Source: Acinetobacter kookii
GTDB taxonomy: Bacteria; Pseudomonadota; Gammaproteobacteria; Pseudomonadales; Moraxellaceae
Direction: 5' to 3'
Assembly (NCBI RefSeq): GCF_900096895.1
Contig: NZ_FMYO01000012.1
Coordinates: 1-64,000, forward strand
Length of the DNA: 64,000 nt
The translations under genes were made by a program, and so were the position numbers. Under the pieces are notes generated by a model, which was not told the origin of the DNA, searched no databases, and saw only the letters and a program-made list of their open reading frames with translations. How positions within the stretch are numbered: position 1 is the stretch's first letter; each line of letters opens with the position of its first letter. Below are positions 34,279-43,457 of the stretch, in pieces.

Positions 34279-36444
34279 CTAAGCAGAAGAAATGAGGGGC
34301 TGAGCGGCATCAGCCACAGGATTTAATAAGGGGGTGGCTTCCTGAAAGATCAGGGGATGATAAAAATAAAAACCTTGCCCGGTAGAACAGTCGCAAGCTT
34401 TCAGCACTTCAACCTGCTCTGAACTTTCAATGCCTTCGACCAGGATATCTAAGGCAATGCTTGCGCCGATCTGGCTGATGGCCTTCACAATTGCTAAATC
34501 AGAAGGGTTGTCCGGTATATTTTTAATAAAATTTCGATCAATCTTTAGGCAATCAATCGGATAATCCCTTAATCGGGTCAAGGAAGAATGACCGGTCCCA
34601 AAATCATCCAGTGAAATTTTCAGACCGGATTGTTTTAACAGGTTCAAGGCACGGATGACATAGTCGGAACCATGCTCAGAAAGACTTTGTTCGGTAATTT
34701 CTATTTCAATCAGAGGGTGGGGAATCTTAAATTGAGCAAGCCGGTTTAACAGGGTTTCTGCATAATTGTCCCTTAAGAATTCAACCGGTGCCGCATTGAT
34801 GGAAATGGGTAACAGTTTCAGGCCTGCTTCCTGCCACTGGCTCATATCCTGAAAGACTTTGAGCTGAATAATTTCGCTGATTCGCGTGGCCAGTTCATAA
34901 TCCTGAAAAGCGCAAGAAATGTGCAAGGGGAGTTGGGTTTGATCTTCTGCATCCTGCCAGCGCAGCAACGCTTCAAAACTGGTAACTGTTCCGTCTGCGA
35001 GCTTGACCTTGGGCTGGTAGACTGGAAAAATTTTATCGTGCTGTATAATTGCCCGCGCCAGCGAAAGCTGTTTGGTGGTGAGTGCGATGCTGTTAAACAT
35101 GGTACTCGTAAACATTCGAATACCGCCACGGCCACTGATTTTAAGATCATTCAGCGCTACATCGGCACAGCGTAACAAGGTTGAGCTATTTTTTGCATCA
35201 CGCGGGTATATGGCACAACCGATGCTCATTCCGCCATTAATATATTGCCCGGCATAACAGATCGGCTTATCCAGTTGCTGGCGTGCTATTTGTGCAATGT
35301 TCATCAATTCAGCCTCATCACGCAGATGTGGCACGATAATCGCAAATTCATCACCGCCCAGACGTGACACCATGACTTTTTCATTAAAACAGCCACTTAA
35401 GCGCTGACCAAGAATCTGGACTAAATAATCGCCTGCACTATGACCCAAGATATCATTGATATGCTTGAAATAGTCTAAATCAATCAGCAAAAAACCAACA
35501 GATTCTTGTTGATGCTGGGCATTTTGAAGGGTCTTTTTAAAAATTTTATGGAATGCACGACGGTTATATAAGCCAGTCAATTCGTCAAGTTCAGTCACCT
35601 GTTGCAGATTTTTTTCCGCCATCTTTTGTTGGGTGACATTCCGGGAAACACAAAGAATACTTTGGGTCGAACCATCCTCATTCAGTATGGGAGTTAACAT
35701 GGTATCCCAATATTGCGGAGGCTGACCGGCAATGATGCTGATGCCATCAAAACGCGCATTTTTTCCCGTAGAGGCCTGTTTTAATGCGTGTTGTCCCGAA
35801 TGCTGAATGGATTCGGGCAGTAAATTTAACCAGGACATACCCAACTTATTTTCATTGACCGGTACGCCTAAGGCGAGACAACTGGAACGGTTCATATGGG
35901 TCAACTGACCCTGTGGTGTTAAAAGCTTGATGCAGTCTACGCTGGCATCCAGCATTTTGCCCTGTACAAGCACTTGCTGATGCAATTCGCTATGCTTTAA
36001 ATAATGATCATGAATATCTGTGGCAGTGATCATCCATTCAATATTATCTAAATGTTGTGCCGGTTGAACGGAAACCCGGCAAACCCGGTAATCCTGTTGA
36101 TGGTGTTGAATACGGCATTCGTGTTCGAAGCCTTGTTGAATGTGCAAGGCATTTTGCCAAAGTACCTTAAAGTTCGGGTAATCTTCAGGATGAATGAAGC
36201 TTTGACATTCATCATTATGCGATAAATTGACAGGGCTACCGATGTAGTCACAAATTGCCTGATTATAATAATACTGGTTCTGTTTGTTCTTGACCCAGAC
36301 CAGCTGGGGTAATTGATTAAGGATATTTTGGATAATAATGTTTTCGGCAGATAATTGAGTTTGAGGGGTTTTAATGCACTGCTGATCGGGTGTTTGGCCA
36401 TCCTGACTGAAAGGTTTTCGCTTGTTTTTGAAAATATATTCCAT
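34279..36444 (-). CDS. PAS-PAS-GGDEF-EAL protein (c-di-GMP turnover)
   Basis: A 721-residue cytosolic signalling protein without membrane segments. Two PAS-like domains (about 38-148 and 163-275) precede GGDEF (about 285-445) and EAL (about 455-710). The cyclase motif RLGGDEF is intact (GGDEF 363-367) with no RxxD inhibition site before it. The EAL domain keeps EALLRW (491-496), INAAP, EITEQ, DDFGTGHSS, LKIDRNF and VEGIE, so it could be an active phosphodiesterase. Net direction (making or degrading c-di-GMP) cannot be told. A consensus CRP/Vfr site lies 38-53 bases upstream of its ATG. Confidence 0.93.
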   Translation of the reverse strand: MEYIFKNKRKPFSQDGQTPDQQCIKTPQTQLSAENIIIQNILNQLPQLVWVKNKQNQYYYNQAICDYIGSPVNLSHNDECQSFIHPEDYPNFKVLWQNALHIQQGFEHECRIQHHQQDYRVCRVSVQPAQHLDNIEWMITATDIHDHYLKHSELHQQVLVQGKMLDASVDCIKLLTPQGQLTHMNRSSCLALGVPVNENKLGMSWLNLLPESIQHSGQHALKQASTGKNARFDGISIIAGQPPQYWDTMLTPILNEDGSTQSILCVSRNVTQQKMAEKNLQQVTELDELTGLYNRRAFHKIFKKTLQNAQHQQESVGFLLIDLDYFKHINDILGHSAGDYLVQILGQRLSGCFNEKVMVSRLGGDEFAIIVPHLRDEAELMNIAQIARQQLDKPICYAGQYINGGMSIGCAIYPRDAKNSSTLLRCADVALNDLKISGRGGIRMFTSTMFNSIALTTKQLSLARAIIQHDKIFPVYQPKVKLADGTVTSFEALLRWQDAEDQTQLPLHISCAFQDYELATRISEIIQLKVFQDMSQWQEAGLKLLPISINAAPVEFLRDNYAETLLNRLAQFKIPHPLIEIEITEQSLSEHGSDYVIRALNLLKQSGLKISLDDFGTGHSSLTRLRDYPIDCLKIDRNFIKNIPDNPSDLAIVKAISQIGASIALDILVEGIESSEQVEVLKACDCSTGQGFYFYHPLIFQEATPLLNPVADAAQPLISSA

Positions 36445-36481
36445 AAAGCTTACCCATTTAAATAATCAAAATGCTTAAAAG

Positions 36482-36497
36482 TGTGATTTATTTCACA
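36482..36497. promoter_or_regulatory. Consensus CRP/Vfr binding site
   Basis: TGTGA-TTTATT-TCACA, a perfect match to the CRP core in both half-sites. It sits between the GGDEF-EAL gene (minus) and a divergent plus-strand small transcription unit. For the minus gene, a TATTTA at 36459-36464 would place it near the class II activator position; for the plus unit, several -10-like sequences overlap 36501-36524. Confidence 0.65.
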
Positions 36498-36530
36498 CAA
36501 TAATTATATCCGTGAACATACAAAAGGAGA

Positions 36531-36641
36531 ATGATTCGGTTTGTATCTCTGATGGCCTGCTTGTTTTGGATAAGCCACTTTACTCTATTTAAAAGTAATT
36601 CACGTAAAATATCCATCATGATGATGGATATTTTTTTTTAA
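36531..36641 (+). CDS. Possible 36-residue hydrophobic small protein (or small RNA)
   Basis: ATG preceded by AAAAGGAGA, followed by an open frame MIRFVSLMACLFWISHFTLF and a basic, Met-rich tail, ending in TAA inside the T-run of a perfect terminator. The ribosome-binding site is unusually close to the ATG; a second Met at codon 8 would have better spacing. The segment up to residue 20 could span a membrane. Because the frame runs into the terminator stem it may be fortuitous, and the transcript may function as an RNA. Confidence 0.35.
   Translation: MIRFVSLMACLFWISHFTLFKSNSRKISIMMMDIFF
36609..36639 (+). terminator. Strong plus-strand terminator with no annotated gene upstream
   Basis: Perfect 10-bp stem ATATCCATCA/TGATGGATAT, loop TGA, then nine T. 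The nearest gene on the left is on the minus strand, so this must end a short plus-strand transcript starting within 36445-36600. Confidence 0.85.
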
Positions 36642-36738
36642 AATAACAGTATGATTTTTTGTAAATCACTTGATTTGAAATACGCGATATTAAAATTACA
36701 TAGTAGACTTGTTTTAAGTACAGCAAAGAAATAACAAG

Positions 36739-38013
36739 ATGTCCGAGAGCCATATTCCACTCCCTGAACGCCTTCGCCCACGTGACTTGTCCGAAATTAT
36801 TGGTCAAGATCATCTTTTGGGAGCAGGTGCACCCTTACGTCAGATGATTGATCAGGGACATTTGCCTTCCATTATTTTTTGGGGACCACCGGGAGTCGGA
36901 AAAACCACCATTGCTTTGCTTTTGGCTCAAGCGGTAGATCGGCCATTTATCAGTTTATCGGCACTCAATACCGGAGTAAAAGAACTGCGTGAAGTAATTG
37001 CCGAAAGTGGCGATTTACTGACCCCGGTCGTGTTTATTGATGAAATTCATCGTTTTAACAAGTCACAGCAAGATGCCTTATTGAATGCGGTGGAAAAAGG
37101 CAAAATTACCTTAATTGGAGCGACCACAGAAAATCCATCTTTTGAAGTGAACAATGCCTTGTTATCGCGTTGTCAGGTGTATACCTTAAATGTGCTGGAT
37201 GACGAGGCAATTAAGACCTTGGTGAATAAGGCGATTCAGCAAGATGCATTTTTAAAAGAACGCTATATTCAAATTGAAGAATACGAAGCATTACTGCAAT
37301 TTGCGGCTGGAGACGCACGTAAAGCACTTAATTTATTAGATTTAATTGCCAGTACCTTTGAACCGGAACTGGAAAATAGCATTACCAATGCCATTGTCGT
37401 GAGAGTAGCCCAGCAGAACATTGCCCGTTATGACAAATCGGGTGAGCAGCATTATGACCTGGTCTCTGCCTTTATTAAATCCATCCGCGGCAGTGATCCG
37501 GACGCCGCCTTGTACTGGATGGCGCGCATGCTGAAAGGTGGAGAAGATCCGGTGTTTATTGCCCGCCGTATGCTGATCGCAGCTTCGGAAGACATTGGCA
37601 ATTCCAACCCCAATGCCTTGCTGCTGGCAGGCGAATGTTTCCGCTCGGTACAGGCGGTGGGCATGCCGGAGTGTCGTATTATTCTCGGCCAGTGTGCAGT
37701 GTATTTGGCCACCAGTGCCAAAAGTAACAGCACTTATCTGGCCATCAATAAGGCCTTAGATTTAGCAGAAAAAACGGCCAATCTGCCTGTGCCGCTACAT
37801 TTACGTAATGCCCCAACCAAATTGATGAAAGAGCAGGGTTACGGGGTGGATTATTTATATCCGCATAATTACCCAGAGCATTTCGTACTGCAAGAGTATA
37901 TGCCTCCTGAATTAAAAGGCACCAAGCTCTACGAATCTGCACGGAACAAGCGTGAAGTTGAAGGAGAAAAACTGCAACAGCGCCGCTGGATGCAACAGCA
38001 ACAACAGCAGTAA
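36739..38013 (+). CDS. rarA: Replication-associated recombination protein RarA (MgsA)
   Basis: A 424-residue AAA+ ATPase acting at stalled replication forks. N terminus [20 protein letters not shown], Walker A GPPGVGKT (49-56), Walker [11 protein letters not shown] (Asp101-Glu102), sensor 1 [10 protein letters not shown] and the arginine-finger region NNALLSRC. The C-terminal tetramerisation domain is complete ([20 protein letters not shown]). The protein ends in a Gln-rich tail. Single gene. Confidence 0.95.
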   Translation: MSESHIPLPERLRPRDLSEIIGQDHLLGAGAPLRQMIDQGHLPSIIFWGPPGVGKTTIALLLAQAVDRPFISLSALNTGVKELREVIAESGDLLTPVVFIDEIHRFNKSQQDALLNAVEKGKITLIGATTENPSFEVNNALLSRCQVYTLNVLDDEAIKTLVNKAIQQDAFLKERYIQIEEYEALLQFAAGDARKALNLLDLIASTFEPELENSITNAIVVRVAQQNIARYDKSGEQHYDLVSAFIKSIRGSDPDAALYWMARMLKGGEDPVFIARRMLIAASEDIGNSNPNALLLAGECFRSVQAVGMPECRIILGQCAVYLATSAKSNSTYLAINKALDLAEKTANLPVPLHLRNAPTKLMKEQGYGVDYLYPHNYPEHFVLQEYMPPELKGTKLYESARNKREVEGEKLQQRRWMQQQQQQ

Positions 38014-38019
38014 AGTAAG

Positions 38020-38165
38020 TAAAAAAAAACCCCAATCCAGAGCACGGATTGGGCTGAAAATAGGATGTCTTAGGGGAGATACATCCTGGAGGGTAAACTA
38101 AAAATCTGGGTCGTTAAGCAGGAGTTTATAAAGCCATTGACTTCAATCTTTTGCTACCTGCTATG
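38020..38165 (-). ncRNA. Candidate small RNA between rarA and purC
   Basis: A complete minus-strand unit: promoter TTTACA-17-TATAAT-like TAATCT (38172-38200), predicted start near 38165, then stems AGCAGG/CCTGCT (38117-38162, with an inner ATTGA/TCAAT), AGGATGT/ACATCCT (38062-38087), and terminator CCCAATCC/GGATTGGG (38031-38053) followed by nine T on the minus strand. There is no plus-strand T-run, so this terminator does not serve rarA, and purC has its own terminator upstream at 38250-38282. About 145 nt. No homologous RNA family is recognised. Confidence 0.6.
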
Positions 38166-38171
38166 TAAGAT

Positions 38172-38200
38172 AGATTAAGTAAAAAAACCAATATTGTAAA
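38172..38200 (-). promoter_or_regulatory. Sigma-70-type promoter for the candidate small RNA
   Basis: On the minus strand TTTACA (38195-38200), 17-base spacer, TAATCT (38172-38177). Confidence 0.55.
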
Positions 38201-38249
38201 AACGATCATTTTTATTAACTAAATCTGTTTTCTCGATTTTTGAAGATAT

Positions 38250-38282
38250 AAAAAAACCGGGCAGTTTAGCCCGGTTTTTTAA
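38250..38282. terminator. Terminator of the dapA-bamC-purC operon
   Basis: AAAAAACCGGGC/GCCCGGTTTTTT with loop AGTTTA. Confidence 0.92.
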
Positions 38283-38297
38283 AATTCGATGAACGAA

Positions 38298-39017
38298 TTA
38301 GATATCAGAAAGGTCGATACCCAAACGTGCAGCAACTTCTTCATAAGCTTCAACAACACCGCCTAAACCTTGACGGAAACGGTCTTTGTCGAGTTTCTTC
38401 TTGGTGTCCTTGTCCCATAAACGGCAACCGTCTGGAGAGAATTCATCACCCAGCACAATACGGTCGTGGAACACACCGAATTCAAGTTTGAAGTCTACAA
38501 GTAACATGTTACCTGCATCGAACAGACCTTTAAGCACTTCGTTCACTTTGTAAGTGAGTTCTTTCATTTGAGCCAATTGTTCAGCAGTTGCCCAACCTAA
38601 AGCAATCGCTTGAGATTCGTTCACCATTGGGTCGCCAAGCGCATCATCTTTGAAGAACAGTTCGAAAGTAGGTGGAACAAGTTCTTTCCCTTCTTCTACA
38701 CCTAAGCGACGGCATAAAGAACCCGCTGCATAGTTACGCACTACACATTCAACCGGAATCATTTTTAATTTTTTCACTAAAACTTCAGTCGGAGAAAGAA
38801 GTTTTTCAAAGTGAGTTTCAATGCCGGCAGCAGCCAATTTTTCCATGATGAAGGCGTTAAAACGGTTGTTCACCTTGCCTTTACGATCCAGCTGTTCGAT
38901 TTTTTCGCCGTTAAATGCAGAAGCATCGTCACGGAAAACCAGGATAAGGTGATCTGCACTGTCTGTTTCATAAACAGATTTGGCTTTACCAGTATAGAGC
39001 AAGGTTTGTTTCAACAT
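38298..39017 (-). CDS. purC: Phosphoribosylaminoimidazole-succinocarboxamide synthase
   Basis: A 239-residue SAICAR synthetase of purine biosynthesis. Family sequence: [13 protein letters not shown] (ATP-binding glycine region), [40 protein letters not shown] and [15 protein letters not shown]. Short bacterial form of normal length. Last gene after dapA and bamC, the same order as in E. coli. Confidence 0.97.
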   Translation of the reverse strand: MLKQTLLYTGKAKSVYETDSADHLILVFRDDASAFNGEKIEQLDRKGKVNNRFNAFIMEKLAAAGIETHFEKLLSPTEVLVKKLKMIPVECVVRNYAAGSLCRRLGVEEGKELVPPTFELFFKDDALGDPMVNESQAIALGWATAEQLAQMKELTYKVNEVLKGLFDAGNMLLVDFKLEFGVFHDRIVLGDEFSPDGCRLWDKDTKKKLDKDRFRQGLGGVVEAYEEVAARLGIDLSDI

Positions 39018-39053
39018 GGGGGAACCTTTTTCAAAAAAAAATGCCTAGTACGA

Positions 39054-39659
39054 CTAGGCTGGCCAATTTTGGTAAATCTGGGTTAACAGTTCTGCAGCTT
39101 TTTCTTTGTCTGCAAAGCTGTTATCGGCATTGAATACAGCTAGGTTGTTACTTGTGCCTACAGAGCTTAGTCTTAATACATAAATCTGCTGATCAATCTT
39201 AATGGTTACTTCGTAACGATTTTTGCTTTGACCAACAATGCTATGGTTGAGGCTGCTGAGGGTGGCAAGTGTGTACTGCCAAATTGTAGCAGAATTTCCG
39301 TCTATTTTGAGCAGTGGATTTTGGTTTCCATCACGAACCAGCTGTGGACGACCGATATTTGTGCTGTCCTGTTGAGTATCAGCTGCAGTATTCTCCTGAG
39401 CCTTGTCAGGACGGGGCAGAGCAAAGCGGTTACCACGCTTGTTTTCAAGCTGGGGTGCATGCTCAATCGCCAGCGGGTCAATTGTTGGGGCAGGATACAA
39501 CGGCGTTGCCGGGCGAACCATTGAACCTTCAGGATATTTCAGAGGCTCAAGGGTTGTTGTATTTTTATAGTCCAGTGAACCATTGCTGATTCCCATTGAA
39601 CTACAACCCGCTAAACTGAATGCTGAAAGTGCAAGGGTTAAACCGAAACGTAATTGCAT
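39054..39659 (-). CDS. bamC: BamC-like outer-membrane lipoprotein
   Basis: A 201-residue lipoprotein with signal MQLRFGLTLALSAFSLAGC (lipobox LAGC, Cys19). After an unstructured stretch (KYPEGSMVRPATPLYPAPTI resembles the BamD-binding lasso of BamC), one helix-grip-like domain follows (about 125-201). The position between dapA and purC is the E. coli position of bamC (nlpB). It is much shorter than E. coli BamC (344 residues) and seems to have one C-terminal domain rather than two. Assignment rests on lipobox, N-terminal pattern and synteny. The start at MQLRF replaces a 25-codon longer frame overlapping dapA. Confidence 0.8.
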   Translation of the reverse strand: MQLRFGLTLALSAFSLAGCSSMGISNGSLDYKNTTTLEPLKYPEGSMVRPATPLYPAPTIDPLAIEHAPQLENKRGNRFALPRPDKAQENTAADTQQDSTNIGRPQLVRDGNQNPLLKIDGNSATIWQYTLATLSSLNHSIVGQSKNRYEVTIKIDQQIYVLRLSSVGTSNNLAVFNADNSFADKEKAAELLTQIYQNWPA

Positions 39660-39672
39660 AGTGTTGTGCTCT

Positions 39673-40572
39673 TTATTTAATGACACCCGCAGCGTTGAGT
39701 GCTTCACGCAATGGGGTGCGATATTGTTCTGCAAGAGGAGTTAATGGTAAGCGAATACCGGTACCAATTAAGCCCATTTCATGGAGTGCCCATTTCACAG
39801 GAATTGGGTTAGATTCACAAAATAAAATATTGTGTAAATTTGCAACTTTATTATTTAAAGCTTCAGCACCTTCTGTATCACCTGCAAGTGCAGCAGCACA
39901 GATCAGGCTCATTTCTTTTGGTGCGACATTGGCAGTGACAGAAATGTTGCCTTTGGCACCCACACCCATGAGCTGGTATGCCGTAGCATCATCGCCAGAA
40001 TAAACGGTCATGTCTTTGCCGGCTAATCCTTCAATAAGTTCTTTGCCACGAGCAACGTCGCCAGTCGCATCTTTAATGCCGACAATTTGCGGAATGTCAG
40101 CCAGACGGATCACGGTTTCATTCAGCATGTCCACGCCGGTACGGCCCGGAACATTATACAGAATTTGCGGCAAATCAACGGCTTCAGCAATCGCTTTGTA
40201 GTGCTGATATAAACCTTCCTGGGTAGGCTTGTTGTAATAAGGCGTAACCAGTAATGCGGCATCTGCACCGAGCTCTTTTGCTTCTCTGGTGAGCTCAATG
40301 GCTTCATGGGTCGAGTTTGCACCAGTGCCGGCAATAATCGGAATGCGTTTGTTGGCTACACGGATGATTTCTTTAATCACCCGGGTATGTTCAGCCATGC
40401 TTAGAGTTGATGCTTCGCCTGTGGTCCCTACAGCCACAATACTGTTGGTGCCTTGTTCTATATGCCACTCAACCAGCTTTTCTAGACCCTTCCAATCTAC
40501 GCTGCCATCTTCAAACATTGGGGTGACGATTGCGACAATTGAACCTTGAATGATCTGTGCTTGCTGAGTCAT
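39673..40572 (-). CDS. dapA: 4-hydroxy-tetrahydrodipicolinate synthase
   Basis: A 299-residue TIM-barrel aldolase condensing pyruvate and aspartate semialdehyde in lysine and diaminopimelate synthesis. Active site: TTGE (50-53), Tyr139 in LYNVPGRTG and Schiff-base Lys167 in VGIKDATGD. First gene of dapA-bamC-purC, 13 bases from bamC. Confidence 0.97.
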   Translation of the reverse strand: MTQQAQIIQGSIVAIVTPMFEDGSVDWKGLEKLVEWHIEQGTNSIVAVGTTGEASTLSMAEHTRVIKEIIRVANKRIPIIAGTGANSTHEAIELTREAKELGADAALLVTPYYNKPTQEGLYQHYKAIAEAVDLPQILYNVPGRTGVDMLNETVIRLADIPQIVGIKDATGDVARGKELIEGLAGKDMTVYSGDDATAYQLMGVGAKGNISVTANVAPKEMSLICAAALAGDTEGAEALNNKVANLHNILFCESNPIPVKWALHEMGLIGTGIRLPLTPLAEQYRTPLREALNAAGVIK

Positions 40573-41290
40573 TTTAAAAAATTATCCTATTTGGCCATCC
40601 GGTCAGGTAGAAAAACATCAATTTGGATGGTTACGTATTTTGATTTATAGCCAATTCAATGCAATTGAATAATGCTTATGCAAATTATGAACGAACAAGC
40701 GGTGAAGAACAATATGCTTTAGTCAAACCATCTAAAAACTTTATGAAAAGCAAGTGAAAAATCTAACAATTAAAAAGCCAGATAATTTTTTAAATGGATA
40801 TGTCCTGAAATGCTTATCCGCTTTAATCACTCAAGATCACTTTTTTGGACTGTAAAAATGGCGACTTATATTTCAAAAAACTATACTGAGCCCAATCAAC
40901 TCGCCAATTCCGGGTAAAAACCTCAGAATTTAAGATTTATTAAAGATCAGTATAGACTTTAAAGCTATATAAAATAGGCATTTAATCCATCAAAATAATT
41001 ATTCAAAACTACCAGAATAATTAATAAAAACTATTAATCTATTTTAACGCTTTTCGCATAAGATGATTTTTCAGAATTGAAATGATAAGGGGCATGTTGA
41101 TTTTTTGTGTGTGGATTAAACTTGATTAAGTGCTTTTGCGACTATGTGTGTTGGTATCGAAAAGTTTTAAATTTCCCGTATTTTTGTCAATAAACTGTAG
41201 ATTCTTCCACTTATTGGTAGTTATTTGAATGTCCAGACTCATGGATGATGGCCTTCTTTTTAGTAACGCTGATTGAACAAGGATAATCCA
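40573..41290. other. Long AT-rich intergenic region
   Basis: About 700 bases between divergent dapA and the MFS transporter. It must hold both promoters. I found no gene: a 19-codon frame at about 40858 lacks a ribosome-binding site, and an 11-codon frame after AAGGGGC at about 41089 is too short to judge. No strong terminator or repeat is visible. Confidence 0.5.
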
Positions 41291-42496
41291 ATGGAAAAAT
41301 CAGATAATAAGCATGCCATCGTCACGGTAGCGATCTGTTTTCTGATTGCTGTGATTGAAGGTCTGGATATTCAGGCAGCCGGCATCGCCGCTGCAGGTAT
41401 TCGTGAACATTTTGGTCTCGACAGCTCTCAGTTGGGTGTGTTTTTTAGTGCAGGGATTCTGGGGTTATTACCAGGTGCACTGATCGGTGGCCGACTCGCT
41501 GACCGGATTGGTCGTAAAAAAGTGTTGATCTGGTCGACAGCAACATTTGCCGTATTTACTTTATGTACGGTTTGGGTGAACAGCTTTAACACGTTGCTGG
41601 CCGTGCGTTTCCTGGCGGGTGCCGGTCTGGGTGGTGCGATGCCAATTCTGATCACGCTGGCATCAGAAGCCGTGTCTCCAAAAAACCGTGGTCGTGCCGT
41701 GGGCCTGATGTACTGTGGTATGCCGGTCGGTGCAGCAATTTTGTCTTTAATTGCCGCCACTGAATTCGGTGCGAACTGGAAGAATGTGTTCTACTTGGGA
41801 GGTTTATTACCAATCTTGGTGATTCCACTGATGATGGTATTCCTGCCTGAATCGAAAGAATACCTGAAAGCGCAGAACAAAACTGCTGCTGAACTTGCTG
41901 CTGCACCGCAAGGTTCATTCAAGGATCTGTTTAACTCCGATAACCTGTTACGCACAATTTGCATCTGGGTGAGCTACTTCTTCACGCTGATGGTAGTTTA
42001 CATCATGCTGAGCTGGTTGCCATCATTGTTTATGGAATTGGGCTTTACCCGTAAAGACGGTTCAACTGCACAGTTCTACTTCATGGTGACTGCGACCATC
42101 GGTACGATTATTCTGGGTATGTTGACCGACCGCTGGAAAAAAGCCTACGTGATTCTGTTGATGTACGGCGGTATTTTGGCAGGCCTATTGGCATTAAACG
42201 GTGCAAACTCGCTGAACCAGATGTATATGGCTGCAGCATTAGCCGGTGCCTTCGTGATTGGCTGTCAGGGTGTACTGTACGCTTTCGGTAGTATCGTGTA
42301 TCCAACCGAAGTACGTGGTACCGGTGTAGGTGTTGCTTCTGCAGTAGGCCGTATTGGCGCAATGCTGGGTCCTGTGATTGCAGGTCAGTTACTGACTGCA
42401 GGCTTCGGTGCAGCAGGCGTTATTACCGCAGCGATTCCCTGTATCATTATCTCGGCAGTATGTATGCTGATCCTGGTCAACCGCACCAAAGTGTAA
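41291..42496 (+). CDS. MFS transporter, AAHS family, MhpT-like
   Basis: A 401-residue inner-membrane symporter. The first segments, FLIAVIEGLDIQAAGIAAAG and FFSAGILGLLPGALIGGRLA, closely recall MhpT, the 3-(3-hydroxyphenyl)propionate carrier; DRIGRKK is the MFS loop motif, and GLMYCGMPVGAA and VYPTEVRGTGVGVASAVGRI are further matches. No hydroxyphenylpropionate catabolic genes are adjacent, so the substrate could be another aromatic or cinnamate-type acid. ATG after AAGGATAATCCA; an upstream in-frame TTG is ignored. It is a different subgroup from the tandem pair at 432-3451. Confidence 0.87.
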   Translation: MEKSDNKHAIVTVAICFLIAVIEGLDIQAAGIAAAGIREHFGLDSSQLGVFFSAGILGLLPGALIGGRLADRIGRKKVLIWSTATFAVFTLCTVWVNSFNTLLAVRFLAGAGLGGAMPILITLASEAVSPKNRGRAVGLMYCGMPVGAAILSLIAATEFGANWKNVFYLGGLLPILVIPLMMVFLPESKEYLKAQNKTAAELAAAPQGSFKDLFNSDNLLRTICIWVSYFFTLMVVYIMLSWLPSLFMELGFTRKDGSTAQFYFMVTATIGTIILGMLTDRWKKAYVILLMYGGILAGLLALNGANSLNQMYMAAALAGAFVIGCQGVLYAFGSIVYPTEVRGTGVGVASAVGRIGAMLGPVIAGQLLTAGFGAAGVITAAIPCIIISAVCMLILVNRTKV

Positions 42497-42511
42497 AGAT
42501 AAAAACATTTC

Positions 42512-42540
42512 AAAAAGCCTGCATTTGCAGGCTTTTTTGT
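42512..42540 (+). terminator. Terminator of the MhpT-like transporter gene
   Basis: AAAAAGCCTGC/GCAGGCTTTTTT with loop ATTT. Confidence 0.9.
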
Positions 42541-42647
42541 TTTCATACCCGCTCTGGATGAGGCAGCAAGAATGGCTCCCTGTTTCACTACTCGCTTTGA
42601 ACAAGCCGAGTCAGCTGATGATTTTTATCCGAACCGGCAGTCATGCT

Positions 42648-42671
42648 ATTTTTAGCCCCAAGGCTAAAAAT
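42648..42671 (+). other. Perfect hairpin in the pncA leader
   Basis: ATTTTTAGCC/GGCTAAAAAT with loop CCAA, 57 bases before the pncA start. No T-run follows, so it is not a simple terminator; it may stabilise or regulate the pncA mRNA or be a regulator site. Confidence 0.55.
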
Positions 42672-42728
42672 CTGCTCCGCTTTTAGGCTATGCTTGCTCG
42701 CAAACTCAGATTGCAAGGGATGAAAATA

Positions 42729-43370
42729 ATGCAGAATGCGGCTTTGATTGTTGTAGATGTACAAAATGGTTTTACCCCCGGTGGCAACTTGGCTGTGGCC
42801 AATGCGGATCAGATTATTCCGAACATTAACCAATTGGGGCAGCATTTTGACAATATTGTCATTACCCAGGACTGGCATCCACAGAATCATGTGTCATTTG
42901 CTGAAAATCATCCAGCAAAGCAACCGTTTGAAACGATTGAACTGGATTATGGCACTCAGGTGCTGTGGCCTACACATTGCGTACAAGGTACTGCTGATGC
43001 AGAACTCCATCCTGACCTCCATTTACCGAAGGCACAACTGGTTATCCGCAAGGGCGCGCATGCCCATATCGACAGCTATTCAGCCTTTTTGGAAGCAGAT
43101 CAAAAAACCACAACCGGTTTGGCCGGCTATTTAAAAGAACGCGGCATTGATAGCGTTTTTATTGTCGGCATTGCCACTGATTTTTGTGTGGCCTGGACGG
43201 CAATAGATGCCAGCAGACTGGGATTTAAAACCTATGTAATTTCCGATGCCACCAAGGGCATCGATTTGCACGGTTCATTGCAACATGCCTGGCAAGACAT
43301 GTTGGCAGCCGGAGTAAAGCGTATTCTGGTTAAAGATATTATTCAGCCACAGGCAGCATCGACAGTTTAA
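42729..43370 (+). CDS. pncA: Nicotinamidase
   Basis: A 213-residue cysteine hydrolase deamidating nicotinamide to nicotinate for NAD salvage; also the pyrazinamidase type. Catalytic triad Asp10 (VVDVQNGF), Lys108 (IRKGAH) and Cys153 (ATDFCVAW); metal ligands Asp48, His50 and His83. Start chosen at MQNAAL, with AAGGGA eight bases upstream; in-frame Mets at 42690 and 42720 have no such site. The product would feed PncB (49313). Confidence 0.94.
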   Translation: MQNAALIVVDVQNGFTPGGNLAVANADQIIPNINQLGQHFDNIVITQDWHPQNHVSFAENHPAKQPFETIELDYGTQVLWPTHCVQGTADAELHPDLHLPKAQLVIRKGAHAHIDSYSAFLEADQKTTTGLAGYLKERGIDSVFIVGIATDFCVAWTAIDASRLGFKTYVISDATKGIDLHGSLQHAWQDMLAAGVKRILVKDIIQPQAASTV

Positions 43371-43457
43371 TCCGGGAAAATATCCGTTTTTGCTGCTGAA
43401 TATGGTAAAAGCTCCTGCATCGGTTAGATACCGGAATAAATATCGGGATTAATCTTC

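Noticed and set aside
34261..34326. A 21-codon plus-strand frame with a strong GAGGAGGA site, antisense to the 3' end of the GGDEF-EAL gene
   Set aside because: Very short and overlapping a coding gene on the other strand; no promoter or terminator around it. Possible but unsupported.
40858..40920. A 19-codon frame in the dapA-transporter gap
   Set aside because: No ribosome-binding site, too short, no context.
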